Assembly: GCA_037957365.1 (NCBI GenBank)
Contig: JARHVA010005487.1
Coordinates: 485,001 to 549,000, forward strand
Direction of reading: 5' to 3'
Source of the DNA: Torreya grandis
Lineage: Eukaryota; Streptophyta; Pinopsida; Cupressales; Taxaceae
Length of the DNA: 64,000 nt
Under the pieces are notes generated by a model that saw only the letters and a list, made by a program, of their open reading frames with translations, was not told where the DNA came from and ran no database searches. The position numbers and the translations under genes were made by a program. Positions 47,955 through 61,100 of this stretch are shown in pieces; positions within the stretch are counted from its first letter, which is position 1, and each line of letters starts with the position of its first letter.

Positions 47955-50900
47955 ATGGTAGACAACACTGAGACACCTGATCCTTTCAAGGAAATGGTGA
48001 ATGAAGCCCTCCAATAGCAATAAGCATATATGTTACAATAATTTGCCTAATTCTTCAAACACTTCGATGGGAAATTTTGGCTCTGTGGTTACACTTCTTG
48101 GCTCCTCATCTAGGGAACGTCCTTTTAGTGCCCCAACACCCTTTAAGGTTCTGGTAAATTTTTAAATTCCTACATGTGAAGGCAAAATAAATACTGATGT
48201 AGTAGAAAATTGGTTAGATCAATTGTCTTCCTACTTCTCTGTAAATACATTCACCGATGAAGAAAAGATTACTTTTGCTCTTTTGAAATCATCATTGCCC
48301 ATGAAAAACTGGTGCGAAGTGTACAAAAAGAGGTTTAGTATAGATGACATTGGCCTTGAGGTGGAACCTACCTAGGATGATTTTGTGGAAGTAGTGAAAG
48401 CAGAATACTATCCCATTGGAGCATATGATTATTTGTACATACAGTGGTAACAACTTCACCAAGGTAAGGACCAATCTATTCAATATTACACAGACACTTT
48501 TCATTCTTTGTCTGCAAGATTGGGCATTCAAGAAAGTGAGAAACATAAGACTCTCAAATATCATGGTGGAATACAATGGTACATACAGGGGGAAATGGAA
48601 CTCTTCAATTTGGAAACCCTCAGTGAGGCATACAAATTTACAGTGAAGATTGAATAAAATCATGGTAGAAATAATACAAACACTCAACCCTCAAAATGGA
48701 AAAGTGACAAATAAGGTCAAACACGAGGCCAAAATTGGAAATAAAAGGAGTTTCAGGATAAGAAATCTCAGAAGGGGAAGGCTAGAAAATGGGGTGATTA
48801 CCACAAAACTAGAACTCATTCCAAATAATAATGTCGAGCCATCAAGTCACTATTTTTTGAGACAAAATACTTGACATCTACTACTTTGCCTCATACACAA
48901 CCCACATTCGAAGAGGATGAAGAAGAAATTCTAGTTATTGTGCCTACCACCATCATCACTTCATCACAGACCCATGAAGAAAGACCAAATGACAAGGATA
49001 GATTATTTCACTCCAAATTATGGGTAAAAGGTAAGCCTTTGCATTTCATTCTTGATAGTGGGAGTCAAAATAATTTAATCTCTGCTAAAGTTGTGAAAAT
49101 ACTAAATCTATCCATGAAGCCTCATCCAAATCCCTATAGTAATGGATGGTTGAGCCCAGGGAGAGACCTTTGTGTCACCCATCAGTGTCTTCTTTCATAT
49201 GCTATAAAACCATTCCAAGATGAAGTCTTGTGTGATGTGGTCAATCTAGATGTTTGTGATGTACTCCTTGGTTAGTCATTCATGTATGAGCAACATGGCA
49301 TCTATGAATCACGAACTCAAAGAATCACCCTCACTCTTGGAACATGGTGCTATAGGGTACTATAGGTACCACCTCCCACATTTGTCTCCTTGATCAGTAC
49401 TAAGAAATGCAAGAGAATGGTGGAGAAGCCAAAGCAATTTGTTCTCATGGTGGTCAAACCACAAAAATCCAAGAATGTTAATGTTGTACTTTTGACTACA
49501 CAATCAACACAAAAATGAAAGCAGATAGGATGAATCACAGGAGAATATGATGATTTATTCAAGTCACTCACAAGAGTTCAACTACATTACTAGGTAAAAC
49601 ATTTTATCAATTTGATCCCAGGATCACCTTTGCCTAACAGTCCTGTGTATGCCAGATTAGTTTTAGAGAATGATGAGATAAAAAGATAGATTCAAAAATT
49701 GATCCAAAAGGGTCACATCAGGCCAATATCTTCACCTTGTGGTAGCCCAATTGTCTTGGCACTGAATAAATATGGAACATGGAGGCTTTGCATTGACTAC
49801 TGAGCCTTGAATAAAATCTCTGTGAAAAAAAGCTACCCTCTACCCAGGATTGATGACCTACAAGACCAGCTCCATGGTGCAAAGTTCTTCACCAAAATTG
49901 ATCTCAAATCTAGTTATCACAAAATTCCCATTGATCCCACTGATGTCTGAGAGACTACATTCAAATCTAAGGAGGGGCTCTTTTAATTATTGGTTATGCC
50001 TTTTGGCTTAACTAACACACCTGCAACCTTCATGAAAATGATGGATGATGTCCTATGACCCTTCACCAACTCATTCATGGTTGTCTACTTAGATGACATA
50101 CTCATCTATAGTATAACATGGTAAGAACATTTTCAACATGTTTTTAAGGTGCTTCAAACTCTTCGGGAGCACAAGTTATATACAAATCTTGATAAATGCA
50201 CATTTGAGATGACAACAATTCAGTACCTCAGGTATGTTGTGAATAAGGAAGGGGTCCATGTTGATCCAAAAAAGATTTAGGTTATTCAAGAATGGCCCAC
50301 ACTAAGGACCCTCGTAGAGCTTCATATCTTTTTGGGTCTTGCAAATTTCTATAGTAGATTTGTTCTTGGATTTTCACATGTTGCTTGGTTACTAACCCAA
50401 GTGACTAAATGAGAAGCTAAAGCTACATTTTAGTGGGGTGAAATACAACAAAGGGCATTTGAGAATTTGAAGAATAGATTCTACTCAACCCCTGTTCTTG
50501 CCTTGCCAGACTTACATCAACCTTTTGAGTTGATGATAGATGCATCTGAATATGCCATGGGAGCTATCATCATACAACATGGCCATCCTGTTGCATATCA
50601 TAGTGAAACTTTCACTGATATAGTTAGGAAATATCCAACATATGATAAGGATCTCTATGCCATTATGCAAGCCTACAAATAATGGAAACAATACATCTTG
50701 GGGAAAGAGACAGTCATCCACATTGACCACAGACCATTGGAATTCATCTAGATGCAAAGTAAACTATCAAATGAGAGGCACCAAAAGTGGGCCACATATC
50801 TTTAGTGATTCCACCTGATAATCAAACACAAAAAGGAGAGCTCAAATAAAACTATAGATTATCTGAGCCACCCACCAATTACTGTACTCATAATAGTTAT

Positions 50901-52404
50901 TGACCTATGCAGACATGAGATTGCCACTTGGGGTGCTCTATATGAAGCAAATCCTACCTTTGCTGATACATATCAAGCACTTGAAAAAGGTAAACATGTT
51001 TATAATTTCTATTTTCAAGATAATGTCCTCTATCATATGGGGCACATCTATGTTCCAATTGTAGAGAAATAAAAGCTGATATGGGAAGCACACTTTAGTA
51101 GGACAGCTGGACACTTTGGTATCAAAACGACATTAGTAGTTCTTCAAAAACACTTCTACTGGCCCCATATGTGAAAGGATGTGGAAAGATATCTCAAATC
51201 TTGCACCCCATGTGTGATAGCTAAGCCAACAAATAAGAAGCAAGGATTGTACACGCCATTGCCAGAACCAACCAAGCCTTGGGAATCCATCTCAATGGAT
51301 TTTCTCTCAGGTTTTCCCACTTTAAAACATGGCAAGGACTATATTTTTGTGGTAGTTGATCATTTTTCAAAAATGGATATCATGATTTCTTGTAAGAAAA
51401 ATATATCTATTGAGGAAACTTCTCAACTATATTTTAGTCATGTATGGCTCCATTTTGGTCTCCCCAAGTCCATTGTCTCAGATCGAGATAGCAAGTTCTT
51501 GAGCATCTTCTGGTCCACTATATGGAAAATGATGGATACTAAGCTGATGAAGTCCACAGCCTTCCATCCATAGACTGATGGTCATACAAAGTTGGTAAAC
51601 CACTTGATTTTTCACATGATTTGGATGTATCACTCTAAACATCCATGCACATGGGATGAGGGACTTATTTTCATACAACATGGATACAATTGGGCACTGC
51701 ATAGCTCGACCAAGCACAGTCCATTCTAAGTATGTTTTGGGTTCCAACCCATGGCACCAATTGATATAATTGTTCCATTTTTCACCATGGAATACACACC
51801 TCATAGAAGATTTGAGGTAGCAAAAGCAACAAATTTTATTGAACAAATGCAACACATCCAACAACAAGTTCATGACATCCTAGAGAAGATGAATCAGAAG
51901 TATAAGCAATGTCATGACAAACATAGGATTGCACACCATTTTGCTATGTGTAATAAAGTTTGGTTGTGGCTTCAAACTAAATGACTTGCAAGCCCACATA
52001 AAAGATTCAACCTATGCAATATGGTGCCTACACCATCAATAGAAGAGGTGGAGAAAATTATTTTGAGTTGAACTTGCCAGCCTACCTTGGTCTACATCTA
52101 ATATTCAATGTGGAGCTCCTCAAACCATATCACCCACCTCTATTGGACACATAGTTATAGTAGAAAAACTAGACATTGATGAGCTTGAACCATAGAGTTT
52201 TGCTCTAGTGGAAGAGGATCAGATTGTGGATACCTGGATGAAGACAACAAGAGGATGCTCTATTCTGCTTTATCGAGTGAACAAAAGGGGCCAGCTTAGC
52301 CACCAAGGCGAGTGGTTCACAGAGAATCAAATCAAGAAATAACTACCACACCTGATGGGGAACATTGATGCAATGGGGACCATTGCTTTTCAAGGAGGGA
52401 GGAA
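47955..52404 (+). pseudogene. Chromovirus unit 2: gag-pol pseudogene, complete in extent
   Basis: Gag starts near ATG 47955 (MVDNTETPDPFKEMVNEAL) and has the retrotransposon-gag core at about 48200-48660 (WLDQLSSYFSVN, ALLKSSLPMKNW, EYYPIGAYD). Protease has FILDSGSQNNLIS at about 49048, active-site DSG intact. Reverse transcriptase spans about 49700-50250 with YLDD kept. RNase H (IDASEYAMG, HIDHRPLEF) spans 50467-50750. Integrase (HFSRTAGHFGI, CTPCVIAKP, SDRDSKFLSIFW) spans about 51090-51980, but the third catalytic residue is Lys (DGHTKLV) where units 1, 3 and 4 have Glu. Numerous stops remain, mostly TAG or TAA at Gln positions, including 49687-49689 and 51571-51573. Internal length is about 4.57 kb, which suits a compact chromovirus. 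Confidence 0.9.
52392..52404 (+). promoter_or_regulatory. Polypurine tract, unit 2
   Basis: AAGGAGGGAGGAA immediately before TGATCC at 52405, identical to unit 1. Confidence 0.75.
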
Positions 52405-52941
52405 TGATCCAGGTAATAATTTAGGTGATAATTAGGGTGACAGTTCCATCCTAATTGATGATGTAACTTTTGGGAGCCATAACTTTTGCATCATAGCTCC
52501 AATTGACTCTCCGTTTCAACCATTAGAAAGATAAGAATGAGTAAAATGTCTTGATATGGCATGAGCTTTGTTCAATTAATTTTGACCTCTGAAAACCCAA
52601 TGGAAGTGCCCCAAATTTCAATTTTAGTAGTGTAGTCTAAAAATAGTAAGTTTCTAAAAATAGTAATTCCTCAAATTTTGTATTGTTTTAAATCTTGGAA
52701 TTTAAACCACTTAATCTCCCTAGATATTTGTGACCTTCCACATCTTCCCCATGATTTCAAAATTTGTATAAATGAAGAGGTAACCCAAAATGTGAAGACA
52801 GACATCTCTTCCCAAAGATAAGCATATATTTGTATTGCGATCTTGAGTAATACTACATCTCTTCTTAGAGAATTCATTATTACTATGTTATTTCTATGAT
52901 ATTGGAATATTTATCAACCAAAAATTTTGAGTTTTAGATCA
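52405..52941 (+). repeat. LTR 2 of the array (537 bp), shared by units 2 and 3
   Basis: It begins TGATCC and ends AGATCA. A plant-type TATA box (TATAAATG, 52767-52774) is followed by GAAGAGGTAACCC, conserved between copies. A full-length match to LTRs 1 and 3. Confidence 0.9.
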
Positions 52942-52942
52942 A

Positions 52943-52954
52943 TGGTATCAGAGT
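52943..52954 (+). promoter_or_regulatory. Primer-binding site, initiator Met-tRNA type
   Basis: TGGTATCAGAGT begins one base after the LTR end. It matches TGGTATCAGAGC, the complement of the plant initiator Met-tRNA 3' end used by most chromoviruses, except at the last base. The copy at 58042 reads TGGTATCAGATC. Confidence 0.8.
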
Positions 52955-53065
52955 GGTTTGTCTTGAGAGTGTATGATCCTAACGATGAGGTCAGGCTACA
53001 AGAAGCTTGGGTGGGAAACAATAGAGCTTCCAAATTTTCCACCTATTCACTCCAAATGACTTCAA

Positions 53066-56000
53066 ATGGAAGACAACACTGAGACATATGATCCTTTCAA
53101 TGAAATGGTGAATGAAGCCCTCCAATGGAAATAAGCGTAGATTCTACAACAATTTTCCTAATTTCTTTAAAGACTTATGATGGGAAATTTTGGCTCTACA
53201 GCTACACCTCTTAGCTCCTCATCTAAGGAACGTCCATTCAGTGCCCCAACACCCTTCAAGGTTTAGGTAAATTTTAATATTCCTACATTTGAAGGCAAAA
53301 TCAATGCTGATGTATAAGAAAATTGGTTGGATCAACTATCTTCCTACTTCTTTGTAAATAAGTTCATTGATGGAGAAAAGATTACTTTTGCTCTTTTGAA
53401 ATCATCATTACTTGTGAAAAATTGGTGGAAAGTGTATAAAAAGAGGTTTAGTATAGATGACATTGGCCTTGAGGTGGAACCTACTTGGGATGATTTTTTG
53501 GAAGTAGTGAAAGAAGAATACTATCCCATTAGAGCATATGATGATCTGTACATATAGTGGCAACAACTTCACCAAGGTAAGGACAAATCTATTTAAGATT
53601 ACATAGACACTTTTCATTCTTTGTCTACAAGATTGGGCATTCAAGAAAGTGAGAAACATAAGACTCTCAAATATCATGGTGGATTACAATGGTACATACG
53701 AGGGGAAAGGGAACTCTTCAATTTGGAAACCCTCGGTGAGGCATACAAATTTGTAGTAAAGGTTGAACAGAAGCATGGTAGAAAGAATGCGAAGAGTCAA
53801 CCCTCAAAATGGAAAAGTGACAAGGAAGGTCAAACACAAGGCCAAAATTGGAAGCAAAAGGAGTTTCAGGATAAGAAATCTCAGAAGGGGAATGTTGGAA
53901 AATGGTGTGATTACCACAAAATTAGAACTCACTCTAAAGAAGAATGTGGATCCATCAAGTCACTTCTTTTTGAGTCACAATACTCAACATCTACTACTCT
54001 ACCTCATACACAACCCATAGTCAAAGAGGATGAATAAAAAATTATAGGTGTTGAGCTTGAAACCATCATCACTTCATCACAAACCTATGAGGAAAGACTA
54101 GATGACAAGGAAATATTGTTTCACTCCAAATTATGGGTAAAAGGTAAGCCTCTGCATTTCATTCTTGATAGTGGGAGTTAAAATAATTTAATCTCTACTA
54201 AAGTTGTTAAAAGTATAAATCTATCCATGAAGCCTCATCTAAAGCCCTACAGTATTGGATGGTTTAACCTAGGGAGAGATCTCTATGTCACCCATTAGTG
54301 TCTTCTTTCATATGCTATAAAACCATTCCAAGATGAAGTCTTGTGTGATGTGGTCAATCTATATGTTTGTGATGTACTCCTTGGTTAGTTGTTCATTGAG
54401 CGACATGGCATTATGAATCACGAACTCAAAGAATCACTCTCACTCTTGGAACACAACACTATACGGTACCAAGGTACCACCTCCCACATATATCTCCCTG
54501 ATCAATGCTAAGTAATGTAATAGACTAGTGGAGAAGATAAATCAATTTGTTCTCATGGTGGTCAAACCACAGAAATCCAAGAAGGTTGATGTTGTAGTCC
54601 TGACTACATAATCAACACAACAATAAAATAAAATAGGATGAATCATAGGAGAATATGATGACTTATTCAAGTCACCCACAGGAGTTCCACTACATTACCA
54701 AGTAAAACATTCTATCGATTTGATCCCAGGATCACCTTTGCCTAATAGTCCTATGTATTACAGATCAATTTTGGAGAATTATGAGATAAAAAGATAGATT
54801 CAAGAATTAATCCAAAAGGGTCACATTAGGCCAAGCTCTTCACCTTCTGGTAGCCCAATTATCTTGGAACTGAAGAAATATGGAACATGGAGACTTTGCA
54901 TTGACTACTGAGCCCTGAATAAAATCTCTAAAAAATTGCTACCCTCTCCCTAAGATTGCTGACCTATTGGACCAGCTCTGTGGTTCAAAGTTCTTCACCA
55001 AAATTGATCTCAAATTTGGTTATCACCAAATTCTGATCGATCCCACTGATGTTTGGAAGACTGCATTTAAATCTAAGGAGGGGCTCTTTGAATGGTTGGT
55101 TATGCCTTTTGGCTTAACTAACACACCTATAACCTTCATGAGGATGATGGATGACATCGTAAGACCCTTCACTAACTCATTCATGGTTGTCTACTTAGAT
55201 GGCGTACTCATCTATAGTAGAACATGTGAAGAACATTTGTAACATGTTCATACGGTGCTTCAAACTCTTTAGGAGCACAAGTTGTATGAAAATCTTGAAA
55301 AATTCACATTTGGGATGATAATAATTTAGTAACTCAGGTACATTGTGAATGAGGAAGGGGTTCATGTTGATCTAGAAAAGACTTAGGTTATTCAAGAATG
55401 GCCCACACCAAGGACCCTCAAAGAGCTTCACAGCTTTTTGGGTCTTGCAAATTTATACTGCAGGTTTATTCTTGGATTTTCACATATTGCTTGGTCACTA
55501 ACCCAAGTGACTAAAGGAGGAGCTAAAGCTAAATTTCAATGGGGTGAAATACAACAAAGGGCATTTGAGAATTTGAGGAACAAACTCTGCTCAGCCCCTA
55601 TTCTTGCCTTGCCAGATTTGCATCAACCTTTTGATTTGATGATAGATGCATCTAAATATGCCATCGGAGCTGTCATCATGAAACATGGCCATCCTATTGC
55701 ATATCACAGTGAAACTTTCACTGATACAGTCAGGAAATATCCAACATATGATAAGGATCTCCATGCCATTATGCAAGCCTACAAACAATGGAAACACTAC
55801 ATCTTGGGTAAAGAGACAGTCAGCCACACTGACCATAGACCACTGGAATTCATCCAGACGTAAAACAAACTATGAAATGAGAGGCACTAAAAGTGGGCCA
55901 TATATCTTTAGCAATTCCACTTGATAATCAAAAACAAAAATGGGAGCTCAAATATAGCTACAAATTTTTTGAGCCACCCACCAATTACTGTACTTACAAT

Positions 56001-57503
56001 AGTTCTTGACTTGTGTAGACATGAGACTGCCACCTGGGGTACTCTCTATGAAGCAGATCCTACCTTTGTTGATACATATCAAGCACTTCAAAAAGGTAAA
56101 CATGTTTCTGATTTCTATTTGCAAGATAATGTCCTCTATCATATGGGGCACATCTATGTTCCAGTTGTAGAGAAATAAAATATGATATGGGAAGCACACT
56201 TCAGTAGGACAGCTAGACACTTTGATATTGAAAAGACATTGGTTGTTCTTCAAAAACACTTCTACTGACCCCATATGTGAAAGGATATGGAAAGATATCT
56301 CAAATCTTGCACCCCATGTGTGATGGCCAAGCCAACAAATAAGTAGCAAGGATTGTACACACCATTTCCAAAACCAACCAGGCCTTGGGAATCCATCTCA
56401 ATAGATTTTCTCCCAGGTTTGCCCACTTCAAAACATGGTAAGGACTATATTTTTGTGGTAGTTGATCATTTTTCAAAAATGGCTATCATTATTACTTATA
56501 AGAAAAATATATCTACTGAAGAAACTGCTCAACTATATTTTAGTCATGTATGGCTCCATTTTGGTCTCCCCAAGTCCATTGTCTCAGATCAAGATAGCAG
56601 GTTCCTGAGCATCTTCTGGTCCACTCTATGGAAGATGATGGATACTAAGCTGATGAAGTCCACAACCTTCCATCCATAGACTGATGGTCAGATAGAGGTG
56701 GTAAACCACTTAATTATTCACATGATTTAGATGTATCACTCCAAACATCCATGCACATGGGATGAGGGACTTCTTTTCATACAACATGGATACAATCAGG
56801 TGCTACACAGCTCAACCAATCATAGTCCATTCCAAGTATGTTTTGGGTTCTAACCCATGGCACCAATTGATATAGTTATTCCATTTTCCACCATGGAATA
56901 CACACCTCATAGAAGATCCAAGGCAACAAATTTTATTGAACAAATGCAACAAATCTAGCAACAAGTTCATGACATCCTGGAGAAGATGAATCAGAAGTAT
57001 AAGCAACACCATGACAAACATAGGATTGCACACCATTTTGCTATGGGTGACAAAGTTTGGTTGCAGCTTTAGAAGGAATGACTTGCAGGCCCACACAGAA
57101 GAATTTGGCCTCTATGATATGGTCCCTAAACCATCACCAGAAGAGTTGGTGAAAATGATTTTGAGTTGAACCTACCAGCCTACCTTGGTCTGCATCCAAT
57201 ATTCAATGTGGAGCTCCTCAAACCATATCACCCACCTATATTATACACTTCAATTATAGAAGAACAACTAGACATTGATGAGCTTGATCCATAGAGTTTT
57301 GCTTTAGTGGAAGAGGATCATATTGTGGATACCTAGATGAAGACAACAAGAGGATGCTCTATTCTGCTTTATTGAGTGATCAAAAGGGGCCAGCTTAGCC
57401 ACCAAGGTGAGTGGCTCACAAAGAATCAAATCAAGAAACAACTACCACACCTAATGGAGAAAATTTATGTAATGGGGACCATTTATTTTAAAGGAGGGAG
57501 GAA
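53066..57503 (+). pseudogene. Chromovirus unit 3: gag-pol pseudogene, complete in extent
   Basis: The gag core lies at about 53300-53560 and continues in the open frame 53621-54037. Its Lys/Gln-rich tail includes CDYHKIRTHSKEEC, a CCHC-like knuckle (C-x2-H-x4-H-x4-C). The protease site reads LDSGS, then a stop. Reverse transcriptase spans about 54790-55330. Its active site reads VVYLDGVLIY, so the second catalytic Asp is Gly, which would abolish activity. RNase H spans about 55560-55860. Integrase core frame 56353-56679 keeps VVVDHFSKMA and SDQDSRFLSIFW, and DGQIEVV supplies the catalytic Glu. The C-terminal frame 57376-57633 (IKRGQLSHQGEWLTKNQIKK) runs through the purine tract about 43 codons into LTR 3. 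It shares the TAGs at 54795-54797 and 56677-56679 with units 1 and 2. Confidence 0.9.
57490..57503 (+). promoter_or_regulatory. Polypurine tract, unit 3
   Basis: AAAGGAGGGAGGAA immediately before the LTR start TGATTTGG at 57504. The LTR terminus has changed from TGATCC. Confidence 0.75.
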
Positions 57504-58040
57504 TGATTTGGGCAACAATTTAGGCAACAATTTAGGTGACAGTTCCACCCCAATCGATGATGGAGCTTTTGGGAGACATAAATTTTGCACCGTAGCTCCA
57601 ATTGACTCACCGTTTGAACCGTTGGAAAGATAAGAATGAGGAGAAAATTTTTATATGGCATAAGCTTTTATCAATGAGGTTTGACCCCAAAAAACCCAAT
57701 GGAAGTGACACAAATTTCAATTTTAGTAGTGTAGTCTAAAGATAGTAAGTTTCTAAAAATAGTAATTCTTTGAATTTTGTATTGTTTTAAATCTTGGAAG
57801 TAGAACCACTTAATCTCCCTAGAGATTGGTGACCTTCCACATCCTCCCCATGCTTTCAAAATGTGTATAAATGAAGAGGTAACCCAAAATTTGAAGACAG
57901 ACATCTCTTCCTAGAGATAAACATATATTTGTATTGCAATCTTGAGTAATACTACATCTCTTCTTAGAGAATTCATTATTACTATGTTATTTCTATGCTA
58001 TTGGAATATTTATCAACCAAAACTTCTAAGTTTTGGATCA
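57504..58040 (+). repeat. LTR 3 of the array (537 bp), shared by units 3 and 4
   Basis: It begins TGATTTGGGC and ends TTTTGGATCA. The TATA box TATAAATG is at 57866-57873. Near the start a short unit (GGCAACAATTTA) is repeated twice. Confidence 0.9.
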
Positions 58041-58041
58041 A

Positions 58042-58053
58042 TGGTATCAGATC
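58042..58053 (+). promoter_or_regulatory. Primer-binding site, unit 4
   Basis: TGGTATCAGATC, a Met-tRNA-type site with two changes at the end, begins one base after the LTR. Confidence 0.7.
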
Positions 58054-58164
58054 AGTTTGTCTTGAGAGTGTATGATCCCGAGGGTGAGGTCAAGCTACAA
58101 AAAGCTTGGGTGGGAAACAACAAAGCTTCCAAATTTTCCACCTATTTACTCCAAACAACTTCAA

Positions 58165-61100
58165 ATGGTAGACAACACTGAGACATATGATCCTTTCAAG
58201 GAAATGGTGAATGAAGCCCTCCAATAGCAACAAGCATAGATGTTAAAACAATTTTCCCAATTCTTCAAACACTTCGATGGGAAATTTTGGCTCTGTGGTT
58301 ACACTTCTTGGCTCCTCATGTCATTTCAGTGCCCCAACACCCTTCAAGGTTTAGGTAAATTTTGAAATTCCTACATTTGAAGGCAAAATCAATGCTAATG
58401 CAGTAGAAAATGTGTTGGATCAACTGTCTTCCTACTTCTCTGTAAATAAATTCACCGATGGAGAAAAGATTACTTTTTCTCTTTTGAAATCATCATTGCC
58501 CATGAAAAATTGGTGGGAAGTGTATAAAAAGAGGTTCAGTATAGATGATATTGGCCTTGCAGTAGAACTTACCTGGGATGATTTTGTGGAAGTGGTGAAA
58601 GAAGAATACTATCCCATTGGAGCATATGATGATCTATACATATAGTGGCAACAACTTTACTAAGGTAAGGACCAATCTATTTAAGATTACACAGACACTT
58701 TTCATTCTTTGTCTGCAAGATTGGGCATTCAAGAAAGTGAGAAACATAAGACTCTCAAATATCGTGGTGGACTAAAATGGTACATATGGGGGGGAATGGA
58801 ACTCTTCAATTTGGAAACCATTGGTGAGGCATACAAATTTGTAGTGAATATTGAATAGAAACATGGTAGAAAGAATATGAAGAGTCAACCCTCAAAATGG
58901 AAAAGTGACAATGAAGGTCAAACACAGGCCAAAATTGGAAGCAAAAGGAGTTTTAGGATAAGAAACATCAAAAGGGGAAAGATATAAAATGGTGTGATTA
59001 CCAAAAAACTAGAACTCACTCCAAATAAGAATGTTGAGCCATCAAGTCACTGCTTTCTGAGTCATAATACTTGACATCTACTACTATGGCTCATACACAA
59101 CCCACAGTCAAAGAGGATGAAGAAGAAATTATAGATGTTGATCCTAACACCATCATCACTTCATCAAAGACCCATGAGGATAGACCAGATGACAAGGAAA
59201 GATTGTTTCACTCCAAATTATGGGTAAAAGGTAAGCCTCTGCATTTCATTCTTGATAGTGGGATTCAAAAATTTAATCTTTACTAAAGTTGTGAAAAGTC
59301 TAAATCTATCTGTGAAGCCTCATCTAAATCCCTACAGTATTGGATGGTTGAGTGTAGGAAGAGACCTCCATGTCACCCATCAGTGTCTTCTTTCATATGT
59401 TATAAAACCATTCCAAGATGAAGTCTTGTGTGATGTGGTCAATCTAGATGTTTTTGATGTACTCCTTGCTCAACCGTTCATGTATGAGGGACATGGCATA
59501 TATGAATCATGAACCTAAAGAATCACCCTCACTCTTGGAACATGATGCTATAGCGTACCAGAGGTACCACCTCCCACATTTGTCTCCCTAATTAGTGCTA
59601 ATCAATGCAAGAGATTGGTGGAGAAGACAAAGCAATTTGTTCTCATGGTGGTCAAACCATAGAAATCCAAGAAGGCTGATGTTGCAATCCTAACTACACA
59701 ATCAACACAACAATAAAAGTAGATAGGATGAATCACAAGAGAATATGATGACTTATTGAAATCACCCATAGGAGTTCCACTGCATTACTAGGTACAACAT
59801 TCTATCAATTTGATCCCAAGATCACCTTTCCCTAACAGTGCTATGTATCACAAATCAGTTTTGGAGAATGATGAGATAAAAAGATAGATTCAAGAATTGA
59901 TCCAAAAGGGTCACATCAAGCCAAGCTCTTCACCTTTTGGTAGCCCAATTATCTTAGAATTGAAGAAAGATGGAACATGGAGGCTTTGCATTAACTACCG
60001 AGCCTTGAATAAAATATCTATGAAAAATTGCTACCCTCTCCCCAGGATTGATGACCTATTAGACCAGCTCCATGGTGCAAAGTTATTCACCAAAATTGAT
60101 CTCAAATTTGGTTATCACTAAATTCTCATTGATCCCATTGATGTCTAGAAGACTACATTCAAATCTAAGGAGGGTCTCTTTGAATGGTTGGTTATGCCTT
60201 TTGGCTTAACTAATGCACCTATAACCTTCATGAGGATGATGGATGATGTCCTATGACCCTTCACCAACTTATTCATGGTTGTCTACTTAGATGACATACT
60301 CATCTATAGTAGAACATGGGAAGAACATTTTCAACATGTTCATAAGGTGCTTTAAACTCTTTATGACCACAAATTATATGCAAATATTGACAAATGCACA
60401 TTCAGGATGACAACAATTCAGTACCTCAGGTATGTTGTGAATGAGGAAGGGGTCCATGTTGATCCAAAAAAGATACAGGTTATTCAAGAATGGCCCACAC
60501 CAAGGACCCTCATAGAGCTTCACAGTGTTTTGGGTCTTGCAAATTTCTACCACAATTTTGTTCTTGGATTTTCACATGTTGCTTGGTCACTAACCCAAGT
60601 GACTAAAGGAGGAGTTAAAGCTACATTTCAGTGGGGTTAAATACAACAAAGGGAATTTGAGAATTTTAAGAATAGACTTTGTTCAGCCCCTATTCTTGCC
60701 TTGCTAGATTTGCATCAACCTTTTGAGTTGATGACAGATGCATCTGAATATGCCATGGGAGCTTTCCTCATGCAACATGGCCATCCTATTGCATATCATA
60801 GTGAAACTTTCACTGATATAGTAAGGAAATATCCAAAATATGATACGGAGCTCTATGCCATTGTGCAAGCCTACAAATAATGGAAACACTACATCTTGGG
60901 GAAAGAGATGGTCATCCACACTGACCACAGACCATTGGAATTCATCCAGATGTAAAGCAAACTATGAAATAAGAGGCACCAAAAGTGGGCCACATATCTT
61001 CAACATTTCCACCTAATTATCAAACACAAAAAGGGGAGCTCAAATATAGTTGTAGATTATCTGAGCTGCCCACCAATTACTGCACTCACAATAGTTCTTG

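Noticed and set aside
45920..57096. Minus-strand frames of 70-133 residues within the chromovirus array
   Set aside because: They recur at equivalent positions in each unit and are antisense shadows of the RNase H and integrase regions.
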